DNA from: Siphonodentalium dalli
Lineage: Eukaryota; Mollusca; Scaphopoda; Gadilida; Siphonodentaliidae
Direction: 5' to 3'
Length of the DNA stretch: 64,000 bases
Assembly (NCBI GenBank): GCA_032622095.1
Contig: CP136067.1
Span: 57,267,899-57,331,898, forward strand
Under the pieces are notes generated by a model. The model was not told the origin of the DNA and did no database searches. It was given only the letters and a program-made list of their open reading frames with translations. Position numbers and translations under genes: made by a program. Shown piece after piece: positions 22,917 through 33,412 of the stretch (positions are counted from its first letter, which is position 1; every line of letters starts with the position of its first letter).

Positions 22917-23074
22917 TGTATATATAGAGGATATGAAATGAGTGTTTCTCTCATATGATATTTATGAAACGAGTCTTAGAATTTTTAGTTTTCTCGAGAA
23001 AACTGAAAATTCTTAGACTCGTTTCATAAATATCATATGAGAGAAACACTCATTTCATATCCTCTATATATATA
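22917..23074. mobile_element. Near-perfect palindrome, 2 x ~78 bp without a loop
   Basis: The centre is CTCGAG at 22993-22998. Left arm tatatagaggatatgaaatg... is mirrored by ...catttcatatcctctatata, with only two or three mismatches near the centre. It is either a foldback MITE or a recent inverted duplication. Confidence 0.85.
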
Positions 23075-23641
23075 AATATTATCTATATGAATACGATTAA
23101 TCCCCCTTTCTAATTTATATAATCGACAGTATTGCACTTCTAGTCACATGTTAGGGACATATGGAAATTCTCGATTCGAAGAATCAGGAACCTTGTCTTA
23201 TATATATAGGTGCTTTTAGTGTTATGACCAATTTTGTGCGAGGGACCTGTGCTTAAATATACGTCGCATGTTTGACGAACCTTTTTGCGTATCGTTTCGC
23301 AGCTGATATGTTGCGAGTTGTCACGCCCCGTGTTTTCACTAACAGTCTTCGCAGATTTGGTCGCCGAGGTTCTCGTTTATTCTGTTGCTTCATCGTCAAG
23401 CACATGGATTTGAGACTGGCTTATAGTTACAGGTCTGGTGGCTGGTTTCTGAAATGCAACTTTACCAGGGTAATTCCACGAACACGTCAGAATGAAAACC
23501 AAAGCTTCCACCCTTCTTTCTTTTAAAACCCCATGTAGATATAGACGACGAGATGATGCAGTTTTGTCACTACTGCTACAAATAGAGCAAGTACTCAGAG
23601 AAATAGAAAAGTTTAACCTTGTTCACATTTCTCATTTTTAG

Positions 23642-23839
23642 CATCTCAGAAGGTGATTTTAACACTTTAAAACTGAATATAGACAGTACATCAACATTGA
23701 ATATGAAAATGAACATCAACGGCTTCGATAGCTCCATCCACTCAATTAATTCATCGGTGTCGGACGTATTTATTTTGGTGTCGGACATACATGTATACAT
23801 CTCTGAACTTCAGAACAATGCATGGTGGTTACTTGATGG
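23642..23839 (+). CDS. Candidate internal exon, unknown protein
   Basis: A 198-base open segment is flanked by a good acceptor (ttctcatttttag) and donor (GATGG/GTGAGA), and enters and leaves in the same phase. The translation begins ISEGDFNTLKLNIDSTSTLN and continues through INSSVSDVFILVSDIHVYIS to NAWWLLDG. Regular spacing of I/L/V suggests an amphipathic or coiled-coil stalk, and NSS is a possible N-glycan site. No matching neighbour exon is identified. Opposite-strand frame 23576-23800 is its shadow. Confidence 0.3.
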
Positions 23840-24377
23840 GTGAGAATAAAGTGAGAAATGTTCATGAGCATTCAGAAATTGCATATTACTAAAATTGTGT
23901 ATCCCTATGCAATAAAATAAATTATATGCAAGAACTGTTGTTGGTTTTAACAAGATAATCTTTAAATTAGGTGAAATTTGCTGATTTTCACAAGTTTTAT
24001 TGCGCAACTCATCTAATTATCGAAATTATATTTCCATCTTCTATGCTGTATAAACAAAATTATCAGGACTTTATTCTTGTTGGCTCTAATATGATTTGCT
24101 AAAGCTCAGAATCTCACAACCATCATGATCGTCTTACCGCGGATTGTGTGACTAATTCAATGCCATAACAGCCTGTAATGACCCAGAGTTACATTGGCGT
24201 GTAATTTCACATTACGGAATAATAACAAGTGAAGAAATTACAAGGCGATGAAAGCTATATTTGGTGTAAAACAGTATAATGAAAAGCACAGGCAAGTAAC
24301 ACGAGTCGTGTGTTTTGGGCAGATATATGAGGATACTTCGGATATATATCGAGAGCGAGGAAGAGAGAACCAGACAC

Positions 24378-24550
<173 letters not shown>

Positions 24551-25029
24551 ACGAGTGGTAGACGATAAAAAGATCGATCGATGAAGACTGCCCATTGCAT
24601 GGGATATGTTGCATTCGACTATTATCCCCGAAAATTCAGACCATATAGGTTTTACAAAATCATAAAATACAACGCCAGAACTTAGCTCAATAATTTAGTC
24701 CATAATTAAAGAGCTGAATTACAACATATGTGTTAGGTCATTTTCCTATTTTAAATTGATTTTTTACCACTGAACAACTACTTCCATTTGCGAAACGAAA
24801 TAATTAGCTCAAAAATGGCGGCAAGATGTCTCACATCGAATTGAGAATTCATAGAAAAACCACTATGTAAATAACTCAACCAAAACAAGATAGCGAATGA
24901 GCTATGTACCATTTTTGCTAGCGCACTATGAATCCCGTCTCTATACAAATGTAATCGTTGAGAAGATATAATTGTTCTTGTGACACCGCGGTCCCCATTT
25001 TCGAGGTTGTGACATTTATCATGTGAAAA

Positions 25030-27310
25030 ATTACGTGGGTACTTGTATACTAGGGTATACTCTGGTATACCTGGGTACTTTCCTATGATATCAGCATATT
25101 ATCCTAGTACCCCAGTATCACACCCACGTACCAAGCATGATGTACCAGAGTATACGGTGTGTTATCCCCAGACTGGGTTCGCGCTGCCACTTGCCAAATT
25201 TGCCAATGGCAAAAATATTTCACATTTGGCAAAATATATTTTCATTTGGCAAAAGTTTTGGCAAGTAACTTATTAATTTCTCAATAAAGTTGAAAAATAT
25301 CGGTCAATCAATACCATTCATTTTAGGAAACTATTACATTATAATTATATTAGTGGTGTTTTATATGGTTTCGGAACACCTCCATTAAGATACAGCTAAT
25401 CTGATATCATTAGTATCGATGGGTGGAGGGATTACCTGTATTTAGTGTGATGGTGGTGTTTATATAGCTATTTATCTTGTGCTTATTGTTGTATGATAAA
25501 CCACCATAGAGATGCGAATATAATTATTAACAAACTGATTTTTCTTATCGATATCGTTCAAACCGCAAGTGTCGAAACGTAAGATCCAATCAATGTTGCA
25601 GAAAATGATACTATCAGGGATAAAATTTGGCAAATTCTAAAAGAATTTAGCAAAAAATAATATCATTTGGCAAATACTTTGGCAAAAGTAAATTTCGGTC
25701 CAGCGCGGACTCTGTCCCCATTACATGCATTTAGTGTGCACAATACCACAGTATACCACAGTAAACCGTGGTACATGACAAACAGCCTTGGTATACCTCG
25801 ATGGAGGGTCTTGGTCCTCAGGAGTGTACCACGGTACACCCATGGTTTAAAACACCCAAATACCGAGTGTATTAACAGTTTGGGTAATACCCTTGGAAAC
25901 TTAGTGTTTTATATTAAAACACCAATTATACATGCAAGGGTATTACCCAAGTATACGAGGGTATTAAAACACCCAAGTCTATGAGTGTATTAAACCACCT
26001 AGTATATGATGGTATTATAACAGCCACGTATACCAGAGTATTGAAACACCAAAATATACGAGGAAATTAAATCACCAAGTACACGAGTGTATTAAAACAC
26101 CAAGTACACGAGGGTATTAAAACACCAAGTACACGAATGTATTTTTCAACTATACTACGGTATTTTCCAACTATACGCGGGAATTAAAACATCATATACA
26201 CGATGGTATTAAAACACCACGTATAGGAGGGTATTGAAACACCCAAGTATACGAAGGTAGTAAAATATCCATTTATACTTGTTATCCAAGTATACCGTAA
26301 CCCTTATAAAACGTACCACGGTACAAGCATGGTAGTACACAGTATACCAAGGTATACAACAGTAACATAACCAAAAAAAAAACCTTGGTATACCGCGGTG
26401 CATGGCCTTTGTCCTCGGGTGTATACCGCGGTAAACCATGGTGCATAGATGAAAACCTTGGTATCTAACGGTGCATGGTATTATATATATATAGGCCTCA
26501 CACATGTACTGCAGTAAACCATAGTACGTAGCCAAAAACATTAGTATACCAAGGTGTATGGTTCGGACCTTATGTGTGTACCACGGTAAAACATTGTACA
26601 CAACCAAAGAAACATGGTATACGACTGTGCATGGTATTTGTTCTCACTAAGGTACTGTGTTAGATCATAGTACATAGCCAACAACCTCGGTATACTACGA
26701 TTCATGGTTTAGACATCAAGTGTTACCACGGTAACCATTGGTATACCATTAATGTACATTATCGGCCATCATGCGATGACCAGTAAACCGAGGTAGATAG
26801 TCTGAACGCATTGGAATACCGCGGTATAGTGTGTCGATATATGGTGTGAACCAAGGCTCGTCAAAACCATATAACTAAAAGATAAGATCTTCCGCCACGA
26901 CCTTAATTAACCATAATCCAGTTCTTTCATCCAAAAGTATATGTATCAGTCTTAAAATAAATGCCATGAATAAAACCTAGACCTGTAAATTGGATGATTG
27001 GATCAATCGAATGTTCAATGAACCTTGGTATGTGTACAAAATTGGATGAAGTATTTGGGAATATTTGTTTACTGTGGTGTACAATACTAAATATTGGTAT
27101 TGGTGACAATTTGATGTACACATACTGCCAAACATGTAGTCAATTATGGTATTTATACCAAGTAAGGTACACATTTATGAGTGGGCTCACATAATGTACA
27201 TATACACATGTGCTATAATACAGGACGATTTGAAAGAGTATGGTACATTTACAATGGTTTACCCCAGTATAATTACCATGGTTTACCACGATACATTTAC
27301 ATGGTTAACC
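25030..27310. repeat. Degenerate palindromic minisatellite (ggtataccaaggtatac type)
   Basis: Units such as 'accacggtacacccatgg', 'aaaacaccaagtatacgagg' and 'gtaccatggtataccgcggt' recur throughout, many self-complementary around GGTACC or GGTATACC. An interval of about 25175-25700 bounded by 'atttggcaaa' clusters breaks the array. Frames at 25043, 25667, 26209 and 27146 are array translations. Confidence 0.75.
25175..25700. mobile_element. Insertion-like block with 'atttggcaaa' clusters at both edges
   Basis: Both ends carry several 'tttggcaaa' units ('aatggcaaaaatatt' left, 'catttggcaaatactttgg' right) next to 'cgcgctg' and 'cagcgcg'. It interrupts the minisatellite. No ORF is present. Confidence 0.35.
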
Positions 27311-28060
27311 ACTTCTTTACTAAAAATATTCTTTGACGAGCAGAATATTTCCAATCTGCAATTGTATTATCTCTTCGTGTGACTGTCGTCTGTCCATGTC
27401 CCTTTCATGCCCCCGAATGAATAATAGACCATTCCCATGTATATTTTTAAAGCTGAATAGGAGAATCCATTTAGTAAAGGATGGGTTAGTCGCCGATAAA
27501 CAGAATGGCAATGCTTACACAGACGAGAGTCACTGCATATTCATGAGTATAATAGTATAATGTACAACGACGCTGTGAGATGCCAATTTAGATATGAATT
27601 TTATTAAAATAACCACTCTGAGCATTATCAATATCTATTCCCATTCGACCGCCCAGTGGAGTGCACATCACTTTAAATCATCCGAATGTATGCGGCACTG
27701 CGTGACTCGGTATGAGGTGACGTTGCTGCTAACTGGCTAGGGAAGTCTCTATCGTGTGTGCGTAATGGATATTGAGATTTGCCTGCTCTCAGATCAAGTT
27801 TGAAAATATGTCCCGGATTTCGCCACATGTCCCCAGAACAAAAATTTACCTCACCACAATAATACTGTATTCTATAGAAAGGTATAAAACTTTTTTTTTA
27901 AACATTGTAAGTCCACAAACTTGTTCAAAATACACAAAAATAATATTTATTGCATCAACGCCTCGTATATACTCTTCAATTTGATGTACCAAAGTGATTT
28001 GGTGTGACAGATAATCGACATATAGAAGTGATGACAAAGACATATTTTCATTTGACAAAA
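27311..28060. other. No gene seen
   Basis: Unique-looking sequence. The frames at 27320-28058 lack any recognisable feature. Confidence 0.5.
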
Positions 28061-28069
28061 TTGTACTGC

Positions 28070-28590
28070 ATTGTCGAGAGTAATACAGTTCTAATTTAGA
28101 AACAGTAGTTGTCCCAGTAGGATGGTCGTTAGGCTGTTAGATCCTGAATAAATTGTTAAAGAAGGGGTTTGGTCTCAAAATGTGCGGACTGGTTTGTTTA
28201 ACAACATTTACAAAATCCGCTAAAATCCGCTTTGGGGAAAATACCTAATTCAACAAAGCGTCCAAATTGGCTGTTGGTATCCGAAAATGTTTCATTTCTG
28301 CGGTAGATGCACAAATTAATGCCAAATTTGTAACAAATTGAAATATACACCGACAATGCTTAATCGTAAGCCATATTTTTAGAAATCTGTCCCAAAATGA
28401 CCAAAATCGAATGAAATTTACAGTTTGTGCAAAATTGAATAGCTATAGTCGTATTATAGTGAACAACACGCTCGCATTATGCAAGGAATAATGATTAAAG
28501 AGTATAACAGAAACTTTTGGTGGTATACTATGAACGCAATTTATCAAAACAGAAAGGAGTACCATATAGTATATATCTATATATATGACT
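28070..28590 (-). mobile_element. MITE-like element M1, copy B
   Basis: Reverse complement of the block at 15960-16340, with extra sequence (about 28440-28540) absent there. 'cagtaggatggtcgttaggc' and 'gccaaatttgtaacaaattg' are the clearest anchors. It supports M1 as a mobile family. Confidence 0.65.
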
Positions 28591-28699
28591 AGGATCTGTC
28601 TGCATGGCTGGAATTTTTGGAAATTTGGTGTGTTGGCTCGGGTACCCTGGCGGCGTTAGTTTTTCAAAATTTTGATTTAAAACGATTTAATTAAATAAA

Positions 28700-28970
28700 A
28701 AAAATTTAAAAGCTGACTATGGGCCTATTTCAGAATCAAATAAGTCCAATATGAACCTATGCGAATATTTTGGTCCAATATGAACCTAGTTACCCGAGGA
28801 TATGTTGCAGCACCAGATGAACGCTCTTTATATAATTAGTGTTTCACTGGGGCCCGCGGCATCCAACGGAATAACGGGTATAATTCCACTATGGGCTTAT
28901 TCCAGAATAAAATAAGTGCAATATGAACCAATGTCAATATTTACGTCCAATGTGAACCTATCTGCACAAG
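28700..28970. repeat. Repeated 'ccaatatgaaccta' units
   Basis: 'tgggcctatttcagaatcaa' + 'ataagtccaatatgaaccta' occurs near 28720, and a variant occurs near 28890. A reverse-complement trace ('aggttcatattggac') is next to M1 copy A at ~15943. Confidence 0.6.
28820..28830 (-). repeat. Single inverted TAAAGAGCGTT
   Basis: AACGCTCTTTA on plus, an exact reverse complement of the motif. No partner within 60 bases. Confidence 0.55.
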
Positions 28971-29115
28971 GATATATTGAAGTAGCATAATAAATATTAT
29001 CTCTATATATAAAAGAAAAGGATCTGTCCGTCATATGCTGCAGGCTGTTGGCCCCTCCGACGCTGAATAAAGGCTCCCGACTTGAGCCTGTTTCGGCTAG
29101 TCTTCAATAAATTCT
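28970..29115 (+). repeat. Dispersed repeat R1, copy 2
   Basis: Partner of 13000-13145, same orientation, with an internal difference where this copy reads 'ggatctgtccgtcatatgct'. Confidence 0.75.
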
Positions 29116-29119
29116 AAGC

Positions 29120-30840
29120 TTTGGTAGCAGTATCGGGTTGTAGGGGGTTTTAAAATAGAAAAATAAGTATCTGTGGGCCATAACAGTCAGTGTAGCCTGT
29201 GTTAAATGTGTCATTACTGGTTTGAAGGTTTAATTATTTTACAAAACTGGGAAAGTTCACAAAAAGGTGAAAAATTTGGATACCCAACAGGATTTTCGTA
29301 TTCAGTGAAGGCCAACTCTGTGTTATTGGTTACAGGAAAATAGCCCGATTTCTCTCCTCTGAATTCTGTCATCTGCGCTTGAAAAACATATTTTTCAAAT
29401 TAATACCTGTTGATACGATAACTTTTTTTCTATTTCAAATATTTCTCAGCCCTAACATAGCTCTATCAGGTGGAAGAAGCTTATTTTCTGATATTCGCTC
29501 GGTCATGGTCTTTTTTTTTAGTTGAAAATGGCAAAATTGAGCGTTTTATGCGTGCACACCAAGGGGCATAACTCAATGACAAGTTTTACAAAGAATCTAA
29601 AGTGCAGACATATGATTACACCTACAATTTCTGACGAAAGTAAAACATGCTTGAAGGAACCTATACCAAAGATAATGGCTCAGCATAGATTGGAGTACAG
29701 TACCCCCTCCCAGGTTCGCCAAAATTTGCTGGAAATCGTGTATTGCTACCTTGACCATAATTGCCTACATACTCTGTGACAGAGACTGTGTTTATATCTG
29801 GAAATTATATTTCGTTATATTCACTAAGACCACATATATACGGAAAATTTCTTCGTCTTCAGCAACCGCATAACCGCATTTACCCCTTCTCCATATGTTA
29901 CACATATCTGCTGCGCACAAATCCATAAATAGCACCATTGCGAGTGAATCAATGCTGAAATAATGGCTTTAAATGCTGTTAACCTGATATATTTAGCACG
30001 AGTTTATGGGTGGTGTGGGAAAGAAATGTTCAGATAACAAGATACCGAAAACCAATATTGAAAATTCCGTGGTAGCAGTTATCAAGTGCCGAATGATTTA
30101 ATTTGAACAAAATTGTCAGTTAAGAAACCGGTTTAGTAGTAGCATGAAAATTAGTCTTAAACAAAATATACGATGTAACTAATGTCTCTTTGATCTGGTG
30201 AGATGGGGTGCTAATCAATTGAAGAGATGAGAGTTTCATTACACTGTAATAAGCATTCCATCATACGTGTATGGTTTATTATCACGGAGTGTTGAAAAAT
30301 TCGGAAATGTAACTAGTATTTATACCGAAAGGGTATGCACTTTAGTTTCTGCGTTACAGTCAACGATTTAATCATCACGCCGAATGAAACTACCACATAA
30401 TGTGTGGCGAAACATTACTTCGTGTGTTGCATGCCCGAAATTAATAATAATTTTAAAAAATAAAAATAAAATTAATTATTTTTGGCCTGACTATTTGATG
30501 TATTCTACACAGAGAACCCGAACTTTAAATACGTAAATTATTGGATTTGACTTGCGTTGCAGTGACTGATGAATCCTTCCGATGGATATGTTTTAATGAT
30601 CTGTGTACCTTTAAAGATATTTAAAAAGATAATTTTATTTTTTCACTCCTATGTGCTTATCCAATATGTTGTTTTCGTCGTGGCATGGCTTGATTTTGAC
30701 AGCTATTTCATGTTCGCGACTCTATTATTGTCTGTCCGTATCACCCTATTCGCTTCCGTTGTCTAGTTTCACAACTGGTATAAATGCGTAATTACTATGC
30801 CATAATATATCGTATAATGACTTATTTCGAGAAATTATGT
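29120..30840. other. No gene seen
   Basis: Contains a segment around 29475-29530 resembling 40385-40440 ('gaagcttatttnc...attcg...ggtcat/accata') and an 'aaggggcataactcaatgac' tract common in molluscan repeats. The 29522-29779 frame lies in this repeat. Confidence 0.4.
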
Positions 30841-30844
30841 AATA

Positions 30845-30985
30845 TAGACAGCCATTTTGGACGCCATCTTGGATTACAAATTTTCCCCAAAGCGGATTTT
30901 TGATATGTTATACTGAGGACTCTCCTGTGTCTTTTGACACCAAAATCGATTTTTACCAATTTATTCCGGGTTAACCCATCATTAA
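30845..30985 (+). mobile_element. MITE-like element M1, diverged copy C
   Basis: 'gccattttggacgccat', 'ccccaaagcggattttt', 'accaatttattcc' and 'ggttaacccatcattaagc' align in order with 16120-16255. Divergence is clearly greater than between copies A and B. Confidence 0.55.
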
Positions 30986-31128
30986 GCGTACCACGACCAA
31001 AATACAGTCGTGTTGGTCGACTGAAAACATTAATATCAATAGCAATTCTAGTAACCGAGCCTGTATTGAGTTAATTGCTGCCTCATATAGGGCTGCACGA
31101 CGTGACTGTGTGGTCGGCATTGGAGCTC

Positions 31129-31135
31129 TTTTATT
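31129..31135 (-). terminator. Polyadenylation signal AATAAA for the 31220-31357 exon
   Basis: In minus sense ATTAAATAAAAG lies about 85 bases after the TAG at 31222-31220, a normal distance for a short 3' UTR. Confidence 0.4.
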
Positions 31136-31219
31136 TAATGCAAGATCCATAGATGTCTGTTAAGTGAACAGTTTACTCTCCAATACATATGTTGCATAAC
31201 TTCTAGTTTACAAAGTTCG

Positions 31220-31357
31220 CTATTTCAGATCTGACCCGAATAGCAACATCGACCCGAACAAGACAAAAACACCGCCAATCACATTGCCAATATAACAAAC
31301 CCAGTATAGAAAATTATTACCAGTCCAGACAATAACGACGTGCAGATGATCAACCAC
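31220..31357 (-). CDS. Candidate 3'-terminal exon of a membrane protein
   Basis: On the minus strand a good acceptor (ttcgtgtttgcag) is followed by 45 codons and TAG. The residues start VVDHLHVVIVWTGNNFLYWV, pass CYIGNVIGGVFVLFGSMLLF and end GSDLK. That is one or two hydrophobic membrane segments with a Gly-rich middle and a short polar tail, as in the last helix of small multi-pass proteins. An AATAAA follows. The open frame extends upstream past the acceptor (to 31468) with a less convincing sequence. Upstream exons were not found. It lies on the strand opposite to the Ly6 gene, about 2 kb from its exon 1. Confidence 0.4.
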   Translation of the reverse strand: MVDHLHVVIVWTGNNFLYWVCYIGNVIGGVFVLFGSMLLFGSDLK

Positions 31358-31721
31358 CTGCAAACACGAAATTGCTAAATACACTGAAACAAATTGTACG
31401 ATTATAGATTGTGAACACACGCATGCAAGTATATATAGACTAAACGGGATATCGGCATATCGCCGCACATCTCCAACATCTCACCCATACCTGGTTAGTT
31501 CGGCCTTTCACTGTGCACCTCCGTGTTCGATTTAAATGTTGTTTTCAAATTTAAAAACGTCCACGTAGCTAAAATTGGATCGATCAAAGTTCTAAACTGA
31601 GAAACTGATCGGATCAAGATGGAATTTTGAAGTGCTTTGCATGCCGCTATAAGCTGCTCAAACATGTACCATGAAATTTGATGACGCTCGTGAGTCGAGA
31701 TATTTATGTACCCGAGACTTA

Positions 31722-32440
31722 CAGTGTACCTACGTTTGACGCAAATGAATAATCGATGCGCGCGTTTGGCTTAGTCAGTGAGATGAACATGTATATGATA
31801 CAGAGTGTCTTTTCTCAAAAGCAAGAGTTTGATCTTGCAAATATATACCAGATTATGTATACGTAGAACTTAGTATGGATGAAGGGGTCATTGTCGATAT
31901 ATTTTGGTGTGATGGGTACCCAGCTTTACGAAACGGAGTTTGGGTATACCCATCTTGACCTTTGCTGTATTTTCACTATACATTTGATACCAAATGCTTG
32001 CGTCCGATCACAGGCGCCTGGTTATTCATACTTAACTGTTATTCCTGCCACATATTTGCTTTATATTTTGGTGTGATGTGTACCCAGCTTTACGTAAAGG
32101 TGTTTGTGTATACCCAGCTTGACCTTTGCTGTGTTATCAGTGTACCTACGTTTGACGCAAATGAATAATCGATGCGCGCGTTTGGCTTAGTCGATGAGAT
32201 GAACATGTATATGGTAGAGAGCGTCTTTTCCCAAAAGCAAGAGTTTGATCTTGCAAATATATACCAGATTATGTATACGTAGAACTTAGTATGGATGAAG
32301 GGGTCATTGTCGATATATTTTGGCTTTACCTTTGCTGTATTTTCACTATACATTTGATACCAAATGCTTGCGTCCGATCACATGCGCCTGGTTATTCATA
32401 CTTACTGTTATTCCTGCACATATTTGCTTTATATCGGTGC
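31722..32440 (+). repeat. 416-bp tandem duplication
   Basis: 'cagtgtacctacgtttgacg' starts at 31722 and again at 32138, and the match continues through 'aatcgatgcgcgcgtttggc' and 'gtatggatgaaggggtcatt'. Copy 2 lacks one internal block that copy 1 carries twice ('gtacccagctttacg'). The frames 31879-32557 are within the duplication. Confidence 0.9.
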
Positions 32441-33300
32441 CATAACGCTAAGAGATCTGATCATTTCTATAACATAAACCCACAATTCCACACGTCAAGT
32501 TGTGTATATATACTAAAAAACGATTCCAAAGGTGTGTGCCCAATGCTGCGACAATGACTCATTCAGCCTTATATAGGCTGCTATTATGATTTTATATAGG
32601 CATATCTTTACATGTATTTAAAAGAATACATGTCTGCTATTACTATTCCAATATATTTAACAAGTGCACTGCATGACGTATATCCAACAAAGGCGGCTTT
32701 TCGTTGAGGTTTAAGATAATTCCAACCCGTTTATGATGGCTGGGATAGGGGGTTTGAATGTTGCTATGAATATATTTTAATTAGTACACTTGTGTGGACG
32801 TTCAATCGGCGTCGGTTCGATTCTGGTCGGGAGTAATTTCAAAAGCGGACCCATGGCTCGGCTAGTCCTCCAACGAATGCGGGAGGGTAACATACATGAG
32901 AGAATAAAATAGATATTGGGCTCTGATTGGTCACACACACCTCTTCTCTGTAAATTCCCATCGGTCAAATAATTATATTGGTACGGAAATAAACCCTTTG
33001 TAGTGAAGTTTGAATTTTGTGGCCCTATATAGTTACGAATACACAAGATTTAAAAGCGAATTGCCAGCATGACATTTATATATATATATATATTAAAAAA
33101 AAAATTGCACAAAAAGTTACCCCAAATGTCAATCTTTCAGATTTTAAGAAAAATCCGTACATGTGCGTTATGCTGTAAACAGTGAACACTAAAACCTTTG
33201 CACCGAGACCTATGGAATCATTTACACAATTGTAATCTGCACATGCACCACAAGAGTTAAACAGAAGTCGCGAGCGATTATGATGATAATGTAGAGAGGA
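32441..33300. other. Upstream region of the Ly6 gene; no gene seen
   Basis: Contains a tRNA-B-box-like 'cggttcgattctggtcgg' near 32813 that may be a SINE trace, and a (TA)n run at 33078-33094. No defined promoter motif is evident; transcription of the Ly6 gene would start somewhere near 33250-33350. Confidence 0.4.
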
Positions 33301-33352
33301 GCTGCAGGAGAAGCGAGCGCGCCAACGTACACTATAGTGTGTTAGAGAAGCC

Positions 33353-33388
33353 ATGAAGCTTACAGAATGGAGACACTTGTGTGGATAG
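33353..33388 (+). promoter_or_regulatory. Short upstream ORF overlapping the Ly6 start
   Basis: An ATG at 33353 opens an 11-codon frame ending TAG at 33386-33388. It overlaps the gene's ATG (33367) in another frame. If the mRNA starts upstream, ribosomes using this ATG would bypass the main start. The main ATG has the better context (A at -3, G at +4). Confidence 0.4.
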
Positions 33389-33412
33389 TTCCGCTGATTC
33401 TCATAGTCTTAG
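33367..33412 (+). CDS. Ly6-like gene, exon 1 (signal peptide)
   Basis: 46 bases encode METLVWIVPLILIVL plus one base of the next codon, then a consensus donor (TTAG/GTGAGC). Start chosen for its good context (acagaATGG) and because the frame gives an uncharged hydrophobic leader that joins exon 2 to complete an Ala codon. Confidence 0.75.

Noticed and set aside
26209-27194. Several 60-130-residue ORFs
   Set aside because: Translations of the palindromic minisatellite.
32780-32890. Second SINE or tRNA head at 'cggttcgattctggtcgg'
   Set aside because: Only a B-box-like motif is visible; no A box at the right distance and no tail.
33076-33354. Minus-strand 92-residue ORF with hydrophobic end
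   Set aside because: Antisense to the 5' UTR of the Ly6 gene, and its end is a (TA)n run.
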